This document shows positions 34,667-46,781 of a stretch of 64,000 nucleotides of DNA, in pieces. Each line of letters opens with the position of its first letter. The first letter of the stretch is position 1. Where the stretch lies: positions 3,823,501-3,887,500 of the forward strand of contig JANUWF010001179.1 in the NCBI GenBank assembly GCA_026120185.1. Direction: 5' to 3'. The notes under the pieces were generated by a model, which was not told the origin of the DNA, did no database searches, and worked only from the letters and a program-made list of their open reading frames with translations. This DNA comes from Voacanga thouarsii (taxonomy: Eukaryota; Streptophyta; Magnoliopsida; Gentianales; Apocynaceae). Position numbers and translations under genes: made by a program.

Positions 34667-35990
34667 AGGAGATTATTGATAATATACCCTAGAGACAATC
34701 ATTTATACAATGTATTTTGCACATTTATTTAATAAAGGTATTCTTTATCTTTTAATTTGTTTAATTGGTTCATACGTTAATATGTATAAATTGGTAGATA
34801 AAGCCTCAAGCACAATTTACAGTGTTAAAAAAATCATTATAGAAACCATAATGTAATATTCCTACTATTTTATGCAGTACTTGTGCATAAATTATCCTTA
34901 ATCATAGTATTGATGAGATAGGACATCAGTAATATACAAAGACTAGCACATGTTCTACTTCTTGATTAGATCAAGTGGAAGTTCTCACATCCGTGAATAC
35001 TATGATATTCAAAGTTAACACATAGATGCTTATTAGATGAACAAGTTCATTAGACGATGTAGTTATAAAACAATTATATGGATAACTATTTAGTGCTAGT
35101 GATAGAATCTCATAATAGCAAATATGCAAGTATCTTTAGATTTAAGATCTCTAATGTACTTTATATGCTAAGTGTTCTGCTTTAATTTCTATCCTTGGAA
35201 TCTTTTTAAGACTGCCTATAGGGAAGATATTGGGTACAATACAAAGTATACAAAAGTAGTTGAGAAGATCAACAAATGATTCATCACTCAGAATAGTAGG
35301 AGAGTATATCTCACGGCTACTTATAGGGAATCATTACTCAAATAGTCCTTAGCTAAGGCAACTATATGTTGGAAATAGTTTCAAATGATACATATATTGA
35401 GTGATGGCTTTTGAAATAAGTACCAATAAATTAGGACTAGAATTAATTATATTCTAGTGGGAATTGACATTAATTCCATACTCTCGACTGAATGAGACAT
35501 AAAATGATGAAAAGAGTTTATTGTACTGATATTCTACTATTAAAAGGTTTAGGTCAAGTCACTTGACTTCTTGGACTTTTGGATAGTTATGATGCATTAC
35601 TAGATACTACTCATGATCTGCTAAATATAAATTTATTAACTGGAGAATTAATAAACTAATCCTAATTAGAACTAATAAGTTGGTTCTAATTTTTTAGAAT
35701 TACTAATCCTACCATTGCTAGGATTAGTTTATATTTTATTACTAATTGACCAAAAAACCTCATAGCTCACACAAAATATAGAGAAACCTTTTTTCTTCTT
35801 TTTCTTTGTAAACAAATAATCCTATAGTCGCTTGAAATAAACCCACTAGCATTGATTATAGGCTCCTGGTTTGAGTACAATTATTTGTTTGGATACTGTT
35901 AGAGAAATTTTTGTGCTTGAAATTTAGTGGTCCACGACTTGAATAATTTCTGAAGGATATTCGCATGGGAGAATTTTTTTTTAAAGTTAC
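34667..35990 (+). repeat. copia 3' LTR following the pol fragment
   Basis: After a weak polypurine stretch (GAAAGTAGGAGATTA) the sequence reads TTGATAATATACCCTAGAGACAATC, a typical opening of a copia LTR family, and continues to about 35990 without coding sequence. The right end is not exact, and no TSD or partner LTR is in the window. Confidence 0.55.
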
Positions 35991-36084
35991 TTAAGGTAAT
36001 CATGTTTTCTTTCTTCTTGGCCCATAATTTTGCATACGAATAATCATTTGTGTGGATTTCATTTTATTTTTCATTGCACATAAA

Positions 36085-36765
36085 TTATTTTGCATGATCG
36101 AAATTGAACATGGGGCTCACTGGCTTTGAGGTCCCTGTCTCCTCAATAACTATCTCAGACAATTTCATGGTAGAAAATATTATGTTCTTATTTTCCATTA
36201 TTCTTCTAACCTTAATGGGTTCCATACACAATTGTAAGATTGCCAAAACCATGGGATTAATTGGTTTGACAACAGTTTTAGAAATAACCAACTATTTTTC
36301 TTTGTCCAAACCTGATTAATCTTAGTTAGCTCTCCCAACTGTCTTTTTTTTCTCAGCATTTGTCTCTTTAAATATTTGTACTAAAGGGGAGTCCACAAAC
36401 ACACTGTGTTCAACAAATTTATTCAATGTTTGTCTTTTAGCATACTTTTCAACAAAGAAATTCGGCATAGAAAATTGATAGATATTAAGTATTTCAATAT
36501 TTCATGGATGCAAACAACTTAATATAAAGTTATTCAAATTCCTAGTAGACAAGACAAGATTTGGGCATGTATTTTCCATAACAGATATTCAGGGTTTAAT
36601 AGAGTTACCAATATCATCTATATTAACTATCCATGTTGCAGATAGTTCTAATGGATTAGGCTGGCTAATCGGAAAGATCTCTATGTTGGTCGTTTGCCGA
36701 CTTCTCTTTTGGGTTTTTTCTGCCATTGATAGGGTTTGTTGTTTCTTTGAATTTTGATAGACCAT
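36085..36765 (-). pseudogene. Degenerate third ORF downstream of the Sirevirus-like pol
   Basis: From an ATG at 36765 the minus frame runs with two TGA stops and later frameshifts through a basic start (EKTQKRSRQTT) to an open piece ending at 36085. Its place just after RNase H matches the extra ORF (sometimes called envelope-like) of many Sireviruses. The sequence itself was not recognised, so that label is positional inference only. Confidence 0.35.
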
Positions 36766-37087
36766 GGCAAAGAGAAAGTGAGATAGCGTGAAAAACTCTC
36801 AATAGAGATTGAAACAATGTTGATCACCTATTGAATTTTGGTCGAGTCTCTTGATGTCCTGTGCAACAACCCCTAACTTTCTTAACTAAATAAATAAATA
36901 ACCAGTTCCAGAGGCCTATGATTGGTGTTCATTCTTCCATGTTATCAGTTTTGTAGAGTTTATTCATCACTCTTTCTTCATGGATCCAACATATCCTGAG
37001 CTCCTTTTTAAATTTTTTTAAAATAATAAGCAACAAGGAAAAGAAAATTTTTATATACAACTATAACACAACAACACAACTTCTGTG

Positions 37088-38460
37088 TCAAACTGTGCAT
37101 AGTCCTAATATTGTTCGTAACTTTTCAAACCATGCAGGATCTAAAGGTTTTACAAAAATATCTATCAGTTGCTTCTGTGTGGAGATGCATTCTAACTTCA
37201 CAATCCTTTGTTCTACAAGCTCTCTGATAAAGCAATGCCTTTTGTCAATGTGCTTGGTTCTACTATGTTGAACTGAATTTCTTTGATATGTCAATTGCAC
37301 TTGTGTTTTCATTGTATATTGTCAACGTTTTCTATGAATACCATAATTTTTCAACATTTTCTTCATCTGTAGTAGTTGAGTACAACCACTTCCAGTTACA
37401 AAATATTCAGCTTTTGTAGTTAACAAAGAAATACGATTCTATTTCTTGTTGTATCATGACACAAGATTGTTTCCTAGATTGAACCATCCTCTTGAAGTGC
37501 TTTTACAATCATCATAATTTCTAGCCCAATCGGTACCACTGAATCCAATAAGATGAGTTCTTAGATCCTTGCTAAAGTAAAAACCGTACTTAGAAGTATA
37601 ACAGATGTACTTGAAAACTTTTTTAACAACTTTCAAATGCGATTTTTTTGGGACTTGATTGATATCGAGCACATGCACCAACACTGTATAAAATGTCAAG
37701 ACAACTTATCATCAAATATGATAATTCACCAACCATGCTTCGGTGGAGATGTTAATCAATATCTTGTCCTTTTCATCATTTGTCAACTTCTTATTAGCAC
37801 TTATAGGAGTTCTGAAATACTTTGCTCCTTTTATGTTAACTTTTTAATTAAGTTGTTGGCGACTTAGTTTTTGAAATAAATATTCCTTGGCATACTTAGT
37901 TTGTGAAATCAATATTCCTTCTTTCATCTGTTTGGTTTGCAGTCTAAGCAAGAATGTAAGTTCACCAACCATACTCATTTTAAATTCAATTTTCATGAGC
38001 TCAACAAAATCCTTAGGCATCTATTTTGAAGTTAAACCAAACATTATGTCATCAATATAAACTTGTGCGATCATCAAGTCTACACTGAGTTTTTAAACAA
38101 ACATAGTCTTGTTTATTCCATCTTGCTTGTAGCCCTTTCATAGTAGAAAATTTGTTGACTTTTCATGCCATACTCTTGGTGTTTGTTTCAATCCGTAAAG
38201 AGCTTTTTTCAACCTGTAAACATAATTGGGAAGTTCGGGATTGACAAAGCCATTAGGTTGCTCAACATAAGCTTCTTCCTGCAAGAACTCATTTGAGAAA
38301 GCACTTTTCAAATCCACTTGTTGAGTGTGAAACCTTTAGCATGAGCAACAATGATTAACAATTTAACTGATTCTAATCTTGCTACAAGGGCAAATGTTTC
38401 ATCAAAATCAATACCTTCGACTTATGTGTAGTCTTGTGCAACCAACTTGACGTATTTCAA
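37088..38460 (-). pseudogene. Sirevirus-like reverse transcriptase and RNase H, broken
   Basis: Minus-strand pieces include [14 protein letters not shown] near 38175-38200, the catalytic box VYIDDIMFG near 38040-38065, KSHLKVVKKVFKYI near 37600, LIGFSGTDWARN with CKSTSRGW near 37480-37560, and SRTKHIDKRHCFI...IFVKPLDPAWFEK at 37088-37312. Stops and frameshifts separate them. The order is correct for the C-terminal half of a copia pol. Confidence 0.8.
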
Positions 38461-39244
38461 GTATATTTCTAAGTTCATCAGTCTTGTTATGAAACACCCA
38501 TTTAGTGCAAATAACATTCACATCTTTAAGCCTGGGCACGAGCTCTCATACTTTATTTCTTTCGTATTGTTAAAGTTCTTCCTACATTGTAATAATCCAG
38601 TGCTTATTTGTAAAATCTTTTTAACATTCTTTGGTTCTAATATTGTTGAAGTATGACAAGCATGCTTGACCATATTCTTGTAATCAAATTTTGGTCTCTC
38701 TCTAGTCATTCTAGATTCATTAAGAATTCAAATAATCAATTTTGTAGGATGATACTTCTTTACTCTTGAAGATGGAACTTTTTGTTGAACACCCTTCTGA
38801 TCTTTAATGAATCTACTTCTTCATTAGTATTGTCTCCTTTTGATAGAATTTATCTAGCTTGTCACTAGTTTGTATGAATTCTTCATCATTATTCAAAGGT
38901 ATTAACTCATTTTCACTATTCGGTGGCATATTTTCAACCACAATATTAATTGATTCCATAGTTACTTAACTCTTCTTGTTGAACATTCATAAAGTATTGA
39001 GCATCACTCTTGCCATTTCTTGAATAGTTTGATATTTATTCTCCACAACACCGCCTTGTCAAGGTATTTTCGATACTTAAAATCTTTTGTTGAATACCAT
39101 TCTCAACAGAAAAGTCATCAACTAGTTTATTGTTAAATTTCTTTCCATGATCACTTCTTACTCTTTTTAATTTTTTACCTTTCTAAATTTGCAAGTTTAA
39201 ACAAAACTTACGAAATGCCTTAAATACATATGAATTTTTATTTA

Positions 39245-39253
39245 AAAAATCTA
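39245..39253. repeat. 9-bp target duplication of the small MULE (left)
   Basis: AAAAATCTA, identical to 40348-40356, abuts the GGGTAAAATAT end. Confidence 0.88.
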
Positions 39254-39736
39254 GGGTAAAATATACTAACCACCCTTAAATTTTCACAAATTTTTATTTC
39301 AACCATCGAACTTTAAAATATGTGATTTTAGCCCTTAAACTTTTGAAACACCTAAAAAATAGCCCTTTTAATAATAAAAGCTCAAGTATAATACAAAATC
39401 ATCATATTTTAGCTCTCATCCTCCCGTTTTTTATTTCTAAAATATTAATTTTCAACTTTAATCTCGCTCTCTTCTCTTCAAATTTCTTCATTTATCAACA
39501 AAAATTTTAGAATCTAACTTCAAACATTTTATGCGACTCAATAATCTTAAAATTACTCTTTCGCACTTTTTCAAACCTAACCATACAACAAAAATAACAT
39601 ATTTTATCTTTTAATAAATAAAACTAAGACATAAAGATAAAGAAGAAAAAAAACGATTTAATTCTTGACAAATAGTAATTTTCTTGGCATCTCTATAGAA
39701 AGAAAGAAAGAATAAATTTGAAAGTGGAAGTGAATT

Positions 39737-39787
<51 letters not shown>

Positions 39788-40347
39788 TTATATTGTAAGG
39801 GAATTTGACAATAAACTATTTGATGACTTCTGTGTTGAGAATGGAATGCAAGAGAAGTTTTTAGTACCAAAAATACCTCAATAAAAAGGTGTTGTGAAGC
39901 GTAAAAATTAGACTCTTCAAGAAATGACAAGAGTGATGCTCAATGCTTTTTGAGTGTTCAACAGGAAGAATTACGTAGTTATGGAATCAATTAATGTTGT
40001 GGTTGAAGATATGCCACTGAATAGTCAAAAGGAGCTAATATCTTTAAATAATGAAGAGAAGTAAGAGATGCGCAAGTCGTATTAGTCTTTTTCTTCATAA
40101 ATAGAAGTTACTTTGTAAAAATTAGAAGGATGTCAATACATTGTGAGAGTTGAGTGAATGAAAATACCTATAAAATAAGTCATGTAAAAGTCATGTGATG
40201 AACTTCCGTGAGCACTTAATAGTTTTAATTGATGAAGAGTTATTTTTTAGATATTTAAAAAATTCGAAGGCTAAAATCACACATTTTAAAATTCGAGGGT
40301 GAAAATCAAAATTTGTGAAAGTTCAAGGGTGACTGACATATTTGCCC
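39254..40347. mobile_element. Small non-autonomous MULE carrying captured retrotransposon DNA
   Basis: The 1,094-bp element has inverted repeats of about 100 bases (GGGTAAAATATACTAACCAC at left; the complement of the right end reads GGGCAAATATGTCAGTCACC) and a perfect 9-bp duplication (39245-39253, 40348-40356). It encodes no transposase. At 39797-40070 it holds a plus-strand integrase fragment that is an inverted, about 98 percent identical copy of 40862-41113, sharing that copy's stops. This is the structure of a Pack-MULE, except that the cargo comes from a retroelement. Confidence 0.85.
39741..39782. repeat. (AT)n microsatellite inside the small MULE
   Basis: TA run of 42 bases, read directly. 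Confidence 0.95.
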
Positions 40348-40789
40348 AAAAATCTACTTAAGTGAATTTGGAATAATCATTAACATATACCAAGACATAC
40401 TGCTTTCGACCAATACTTCCTGTTCATATTGGTTCAAGCAAATCTATTGGTAAAAGTTCAAGTGTTGTAGGTATAACAATATGTTAAACTTTCTTGTATG
40501 GTAGTTTGATCTGCTTCCCATTTTGATAGGAACCACAGATTTTTTGAACATTCTTACCAAGCTAAGGTAATCTATGAACTGAACCCGTTGAACTTAGCCC
40601 CTGCAACTATTTGTAATTGATATATCCTAATTTTTGATGACATGGTTCAATTTCATCATTCTTAGCCATCATACAGTTATAGCATTTGGATGAACAAATC
40701 TGATAACAATTATCAGTAGTTCTATTTCCAAATATCACATGTTTTCCTATTTTGTCAACTACAAAACACTTCATCACTAGTTTGATGTA

Positions 40790-41700
40790 TCTAGCTCATC
40801 ACTAGTTTGTTTGAACTCTTCATCATTATTTAAAGATATTAGGTCCTTTTGACTTCATTATTGAAAGACATTAGCTCCTTTTGACTATTCAGTGGCATAT
40901 CTTCAACCACAACATTAATTGATTCCATAACCACGTAATTCTTCCTATTGAACACTCAAAAAGCATTGAGCATCACTCTTGTCATTTCTTGAAAAGTCTA
41001 ATTTTTACGCTTCACAACACCATTTTATTGAGGTATTTTTGGTACTAAAAACTTCTCTTGCATTCCATTCTCAACACAAAAGTCATCAAATAGTTTATTG
41101 TCAAATTCCCTTCCATGATCACTTCTTACTCTTTTCAATTTTTGTTTTTGTTTTTGTTTTTTTTTTAAACCTTTTTGAGTTTGCAAGTTTAACCATAACT
41201 TATGAAATGCCTCAAATGCATCTGAATTTTTACTTAGAAAATTTATTCAAGTGAATCTGGAATAATCATCAACACATACCAAGATATACCTTTTTTAACT
41301 AAAACTTCTTGTTAGTATTGGTTCAAACAAATCTGTGTGTAAAAGTTCAAGTGTTATAGATATAACAATTTTTTGAACTTTCTTGTGTGGTGATTTGATT
41401 TGCTTTTCACTTTGACAGGAACCATAGATTCTTTCAACATTTTTACCAAGCTTAGGTAATTTACGAACTACACCCGTTGAACTTAGTCCCTACAACTGTT
41501 TGCAATTGATATATCCTAATTTTTCATAATTCAATTTCATTAATCTTAGCCATCATGTAGTTATAACTTTTGGATGTATAAATCTGATGACAATTATCGG
41601 TAGTTCTATTTCTGGAGATCACATATTTTCCTATTTTATCAATTACAAGATACTTATCTTTATCAAAATTAACATAAATATTGTCATCACACAGTTGATT
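40790..41700 (-). pseudogene. Integrase-region copy 2 (tandem duplicate)
   Basis: The minus-strand translation contains the integrase C-terminal core pattern (FDDFCVENGMQEKF, VPKIPQ then GVVKRKN, LQEMTRVMLNAF) with TAA and TAG where family members have CAA and AGG. It duplicates the segment at 38820-39240 plus 40357-40770 in direct orientation, so the element carries an internal tandem duplication. Confidence 0.65.
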
Positions 41701-42149
41701 AATATTTTATCAAGTTAGCCTTCAAACCTGCAACATGCAAAATTTTGAGTTTAGCTATACCTTCAATATTTAACATGCCGTCTCCAACTGCTTTGTTTCT
41801 TGAGCTATCACCAAAAGTAATAGTGCGACCTATATTCATAATTATCAAGGAACTCCTTGTTGCTTGTCATATGCTTTAAGCATCCAATGTCAAGATACTA
41901 TATATACATCTTCCATAGCAACTTTAAGGAAAACATTTACAATATGTTTTTTAAATTCATCCTTCTGATCTGCACGCATTTCAACTTAGGTACTTTATTG
42001 TCTTTGTCAATTTCAAGTTTGTTATTTTTGTGATCATGTTAAAAGTCTTTAAATCTTTTCAAAAAATGTGTCCACAAATGACCTGCAAGAGAATAATAGT
42101 CACAATAAATAGGGGATTTCTTTAGCTTGGGTTTAAACTTTCTTAGTTG

Positions 42150-43560
42150 TCCCTTCTTTCAACAACTGTTAAAGTTTGTTTTTTGACCTTGTTTCTTGAT
42201 TGTTGACTTTCTAGTCTTCTTCACATTATTGAACTTGATGTTAAATTTTTTCAATCTCTTTTTGCTGTGAACTATTTACATGTTAAAGTCTTTGGACTTC
42301 TTTTTTCGGCATTTTATTTAGTTATGCGACTTCAAGCCACTTTGAGTATATTAACTCATATCCTTTTGTTAGATTTTTATCCGCTAGATCATCATTATCA
42401 TCATCATCAAATTCATCAAGGTCTTCATCAATTTCTACCTTTAAATTACTTTCTTCAAGAACTGAAGTTTTTGTCAACAAAAGTATTGAATGCAACATTG
42501 CTCGCTTGACCTTCATCGTCATCTCCTTCAGTGTTTTCATCAAGATACTCTAGATTCTCTTCACAATCACTTAAACTTGTATTGTAATCGTAAGACTTAT
42601 TCTTTAGTTTTCTCAAAATGTTACCACATTTAATCTAAATGTGTCTATATCATCAACACTCTTTTCGAGGGTTTCTATTCAGTATCATTCTTTTGTTGAA
42701 CTCCAAGCTTTTTGTTGATAGGTCTTTTGGAAGGTTTGTTCTTCTGCTTTTGACTCCTCAACATCTTGTTGAATTGTTTTGTTAGAAAGCTAATTTTATC
42801 ATCTGAGCTTTTATTATCATCAGAATCATCTTCTATTTTTAAGGCTACTTCTTTCTCCTTGGACTTTGATTGAGACTGAAGATTCATCTCATAAGTTTGT
42901 AATGATCCCATAAGATCACCATATCACACCTTTGACATATCTTTGCATATTCTAGAGCATCTATTTTGGCATAAAATTGAGGTGATAGAGATCTTAATAT
43001 CTGTTGCACCAACATTTCTTCAGAATATCTTTTTCCTAGTTAGAAAGCCTAATTAGCAATATCTCTCAACTTCCTACTAAATGTGGGTTCGCTATCACTC
43101 ATTCTTAATTCCTCCAACTGTATTGTTAGCATCTACAACTTTGATATTCTGACAGTGCTTGATCCTTCATATACTATTTGTAGTATTTCTCATGCATCTT
43201 TAGGATTCAAATGTATAAATTAATTTAAATTCTTCAAAACCAACAATGGAAAAAATAGTATTCGGTGCTTTAACAGTAGTAATGTCAAGGCAACATTCCA
43301 CATTTATCCAGAGATCCATTGGTTTTAATTCTTCCACTCTACCACTTGCATTTGGCATTGTTAGAGGTTTACATCCTTGTTCAATATCGTGTGCATTCGG
43401 CAGTATCAAGATTTTTTATGAAGATTCTCATTCAAGTTTTCTAATATGAATAATTTGCAACTTCTAGCAATAGTGGTTGAGTCACAAATCCTTCTTCTTT
43501 TACTGATCTAACATTTTTTTTCAAACCAACTTCAAAGATCTCACATGCTAAATTAATAGC
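42150..43560 (-). pseudogene. Sirevirus-like gag, broken
   Basis: Minus-strand pieces fit gag: ALNTIFSIVGFEEFKLI and EILQIVYEGSSTVR near 43190-43290, MLVQQILRSLSPQFYAKI near 42950-43020, GSLQTYEMNLQ at 42880-42911, then an acidic linker (EDDSDDNKSSDDK) and a second acidic run (DEDLDEFDDDD) at about 42390-42430. The zinc knuckle expected near 42080 is decayed. Stops separate all pieces. Confidence 0.75.
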
Positions 43561-43579
43561 AATAACAACATGGTGAACC

Positions 43580-43591
43580 ACTCTGATACCA
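43580..43591 (-). other. Primer-binding site of the Sirevirus-like element
   Basis: TGGTATCAGAGT on the minus strand, upstream of gag and next to LTR-like sequence ending CACACA. Confidence 0.8.
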
Positions 43592-43594
43592 CTT

Positions 43595-44480
43595 GTGTGG
43601 TTTAGTTTGTCAATCTCCTGTATTGTTGTTAAACTCCTCTGCTATAGTTAGTTTGAAAGATAAAAATAAAAGTTCAATGAACACAATAAATTGTTAACTT
43701 AGTTTACTTTTTAACAAACCCACGTTTACGGGTTTTTAACTAGTAAAAAGATCTATTAAAATTTTAACAAAGTTGCAAGGAATACATTTATCTCAATCAT
43801 CAAGTGATTCCTAGTATATTTTAACATAACACTCTCCCAGTACTCTTCTTGTGTCAAATTCCTTGACGACTTTTATTAGATCCAACTACACCGATAAAAC
43901 TCCCTTCAAACTTTGTTGCTATAGCACAGTGTTATTTCGTTGACACTTGGAATCTTTCAACTAGAATGGTGTTTCGTCTAGATGAGAATAATTCAAGTCC
44001 TTCTTGAATATACAATGATCGTTACAGCAATTGACTTGAACCGGAAGCACAATTTAGCAAAAAGAACCAATCACCATTATAATGCATATGTTTCAAAATC
44101 ACTTCGTGTATATGCATGAATTTCCTCACTCTGTTTCTTGACCCAAAATGTAATCAATCTCATGTAGTTTTGTGCTTCACTCTCTTGTCTATCAAAATCA
44201 AAGCTCTTGGTTGTCTATATATAAGTTACAATAGAGTATTTGTTTCTTTTTTGAATTAGAGATCTACTTAAATATTTATCTTCCAGTTTCCAAAATCTTC
44301 ACAGCTTCAAGTTCACGAGAATTCCATAAGTTGCAGCGAGTTTATGCCAAGATGCTTCCTAGATTCTCTAAAATCCATTTCCTAATGCAACTCCAATACC
44401 ATTTGCGTCAAACATTGCCAATTCAGTTTTAAGTAGTTTCCATAACATGTCATGTTCAAGAAAACACATCATCAGCAATT
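43595..44480 (-). repeat. 5' LTR of the Sirevirus-like element (outer end approximate)
   Basis: Non-coding DNA upstream of the primer site with a TATATATAG box on the minus strand at about 44216-44224. The outer end and any duplication could not be found, so the limit is a guess. Confidence 0.4.
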
Positions 44481-44560
44481 GTCAAGCGCATCTGTCCACA
44501 CTGACCCTAATAAATCTATAAAAACATTTTCAAACTTTTGGGGGGCCAAAACTATATTTA

Positions 44561-44866
44561 CTCCATCTGTTTCAAAATACTTGTTTATGAAACCCTTTGC
44601 ATATAGATTAATGGTATTAAAAATAATACTACAATTTGGATATGATTCCTATTATACCCATATTAAAAACATGACAGCTATTGCTTAGTGAAAATTCCCA
44701 AGAAGTAAGAAGAAAAAAAAGTTTTGGAAAGTTGTGTAGTTGACTTAAAATAAATAGGGGTAAAATGGGAAGAAATTAATCATTAATTCTAAAAATGTGT
44801 ACATGAACAAATATTTTGAAATAAAACAAAAAGGTTTCATGAATAAGTATTTTGAAACTGAGGGAG
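44561..44866. mobile_element. Stowaway-like MITE
   Basis: The 306-bp element starts CTCCATCTGTTTCAAAATAC and ends with the near complement GTATTTTGAAACTGAGGGAG, flanked by TA on both sides (44559-44560, 44867-44868). Terminal CTCCCTC and a TA target are the marks of Stowaway (Tc1/mariner) MITEs. The first 40 bases of each end pair well, and there is no coding capacity. Confidence 0.85.
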
Positions 44867-44868
44867 TA

Positions 44869-45601
44869 TTCTATTGATCATATAAAACGAACATCTATAA
44901 TAAATATACTAGCAATTTTAAAAGTCTTTTGGGGGCATAACGTGGTACTGATTCGACACAAAAATATTGCATGTTATTTTGAACTTAATGTTAGATTGAT
45001 TCTTACAATGTTCGCTCAGCCAAGAAGCAGCATTCAGGAGAAGGCAGAAAGCTTTTTAAGAAGCGCTTTGCCCCTATGACAACAGAACAATAGAACAACA
45101 TGATGAATTGAAGGTGTAGTTTCTTACTCTTGTTTAATTAAATGGTCCTTGTATCAAGTAAGAGAAAATCCATTTATAAAAAACAAAAATCTTGAATGAA
45201 CAAGTGATGTTTATTTAAAAGTGCTGTGAACAACTCAGTGAATCGATAATTAATCATTTGTAATTCAGATAAAACATTTCAATGAATTGTCATTCTATTA
45301 TAATTTCAAATTACTCTTTGATTTGGGACAAAGTTAAATTTAGAAAACGAAAAATAAATAAAAGTAACGAATAATATTCTTCGTGAATCAAAGCGAGCTG
45401 TTGTCTTGAAGCTTAGGCCAACCAAAGGTTATTGGTTTAACTTCATTTAATTGTATGACTTTAATGGTTTCTCATTTTATCATCAAAAGCTTATCTTGTT
45501 TAACACCAAACGTTTAAATTCCCCAAAATTACATTGCCCAAGGGCAATCATGAGCCACACCGCTTAAGGGAAGTTCCAAATCTCCTAACATTATCCACAA
45601 T
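44869..45601. other. Spacer, no gene seen
   Basis: AT-rich DNA without a convincing frame or repeat. Confidence 0.5.
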
Positions 45602-45816
45602 TGTAGAATTTAGCTTCAGTTTAGGAGGATAGCTGTAAACGAGTTTGTTGTAACAGAACGATAAGGTAGAATAGCTGTGAAGATAGCTGTGAAGATAAGG
45701 TAGATTAGAAGTAGTTATTTATTTTGCGTAAAACACTTCTTGTATAAATACCTTTGTACAGAGAATGAAATATAATTGAACTATTTAGTAAATATTCAGG
45801 GTTTCTCGAATCTACA
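45602..45816 (+). repeat. Left LTR of the deleted copia element
   Basis: TGTAGAATTTAGC...AATCTACA, 215 bp, with TATAAATA near 45745. Nearly identical to 47937-48147. Confidence 0.9.
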
Positions 45817-45828
45817 TGGTATCAGAGC
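45817..45828 (+). other. Primer-binding site of the deleted copia element
   Basis: TGGTATCAGAGC directly after the left LTR, complementary to initiator tRNA-Met. Confidence 0.9.
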
Positions 45829-45886
45829 GATTCTAGCTGCATAAACTCTAGAAATATCTTTCTGAAATTGAAATACCCTCCCTTGA

Positions 45887-46774
45887 ATGAAAAACATGAG
45901 CACCGAACCACCACCACCACAGTCAATCATCATTCAACAAAAGAATGCAACGTTCCCAACCAGTGTCATTCTCGACGAAACCAATTACCCTTTATGGTCT
46001 CAATTAATGGAGATGCGAATCAGAGCTCGGAATAAAGCTGGATATCTCACTGGAGTAGAAACAAAACCTACGGCTATTGATCCGACATATGCCACATGGA
46101 TTATTAAGAACTAGAAGGTAAAGAGTTAGCTCATCGACTCCATGTCTCCATCTCTTATGCAGCGATTTATTCGCTTGCCAATAGTAAACGAAGTATGGGA
46201 GGCTGTATCGAATACATTTTATGATGGATTCGATGAAATGAAGCTGTTTGAACTCAACCAAAAATCTTTTTCTATTCGGCAGGAGGGCAGACCACTGTCC
46301 ACATATTTTTCTGAACTCATGGCTATCTTTCAAGAGATTGATCATCGAGCAACCGTACAAGAAACCACAGTGGATGGTGTAGTCACATTACATTCAGCCA
46401 TGGCTAGACTCCATGTCCATATTTTCTTAAGTGGATTGGATCATGAGTTTGATCAGGTTCAAGGGGAAATATTACAAAAAGATCCGAAGTTAGATTTGGA
46501 AAGTACGTATGCCTATGTTAGGCGTGAGTATCAACAACGCAAAACTATGGGAGGAGTTCCTGAACACGCGGCATTGCAGATTCGTCAAGGATCACCATCC
46601 GGAGCTGGCAAGAATCGAAAACCACCTTCAGGGAGGACAAATAATCTAGTGTGTGACCATTGTGGTGAGATAGGCCATTCCAAACAACGATGCTATGAAA
46701 TCATCAGGTACCCTGAGTGGTGGTATTTTTCCAAGAAGCCAAGGAAGAAACCTGCTAGAAAAGCAATGATCTGA
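45887..46774 (+). pseudogene. copia gag with zinc knuckle, two nonsense codons
   Basis: The frame from ATG 45887 shows the gag N-terminal block (DETNYPLWSQLMEMRIRARN near codon 30), two TAG stops at about 46112 and 46127, then the UBN2-type gag domain (FELNQKSFSIRQEGRPLSTY, FLSGLDHEFDQVQ) and a CCHC knuckle CDHCGEIGHSKQRC near 46660-46700. It ends at a TGA at 46772-46774, where related elements continue into protease after a one-base register change. One stop lies in a KVKS.LID context where relatives have Trp. Confidence 0.8.
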
Positions 46775-46781
46775 GGCTGTT

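Larger units (their letters stand above)
38800..40770 (-). pseudogene. Integrase-region copy 1, split by a small MULE
   Basis: The minus-strand integrase segment at 38820-39244 continues after the 39254-40347 insertion at 40357-40770. The same segment recurs at 40790-41700. Copy 1 is clearly more diverged from the insert's captured piece than copy 2 is. All frames are broken. Confidence 0.65.
36000..44480 (-). mobile_element. Sirevirus-like Ty1/copia element, minus strand, degraded
   Basis: From right to left on the minus strand: LTR-like sequence with TATA box, primer-binding site at 43580-43591, gag, integrase region (duplicated), reverse transcriptase, RNase H, and an extra degenerate ORF after pol. 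Acidic gag linkers and a third ORF after pol fit the Sirevirus lineage. Every ORF is broken. The 3' LTR was not identified, and the left limit is approximate. Confidence 0.7.
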
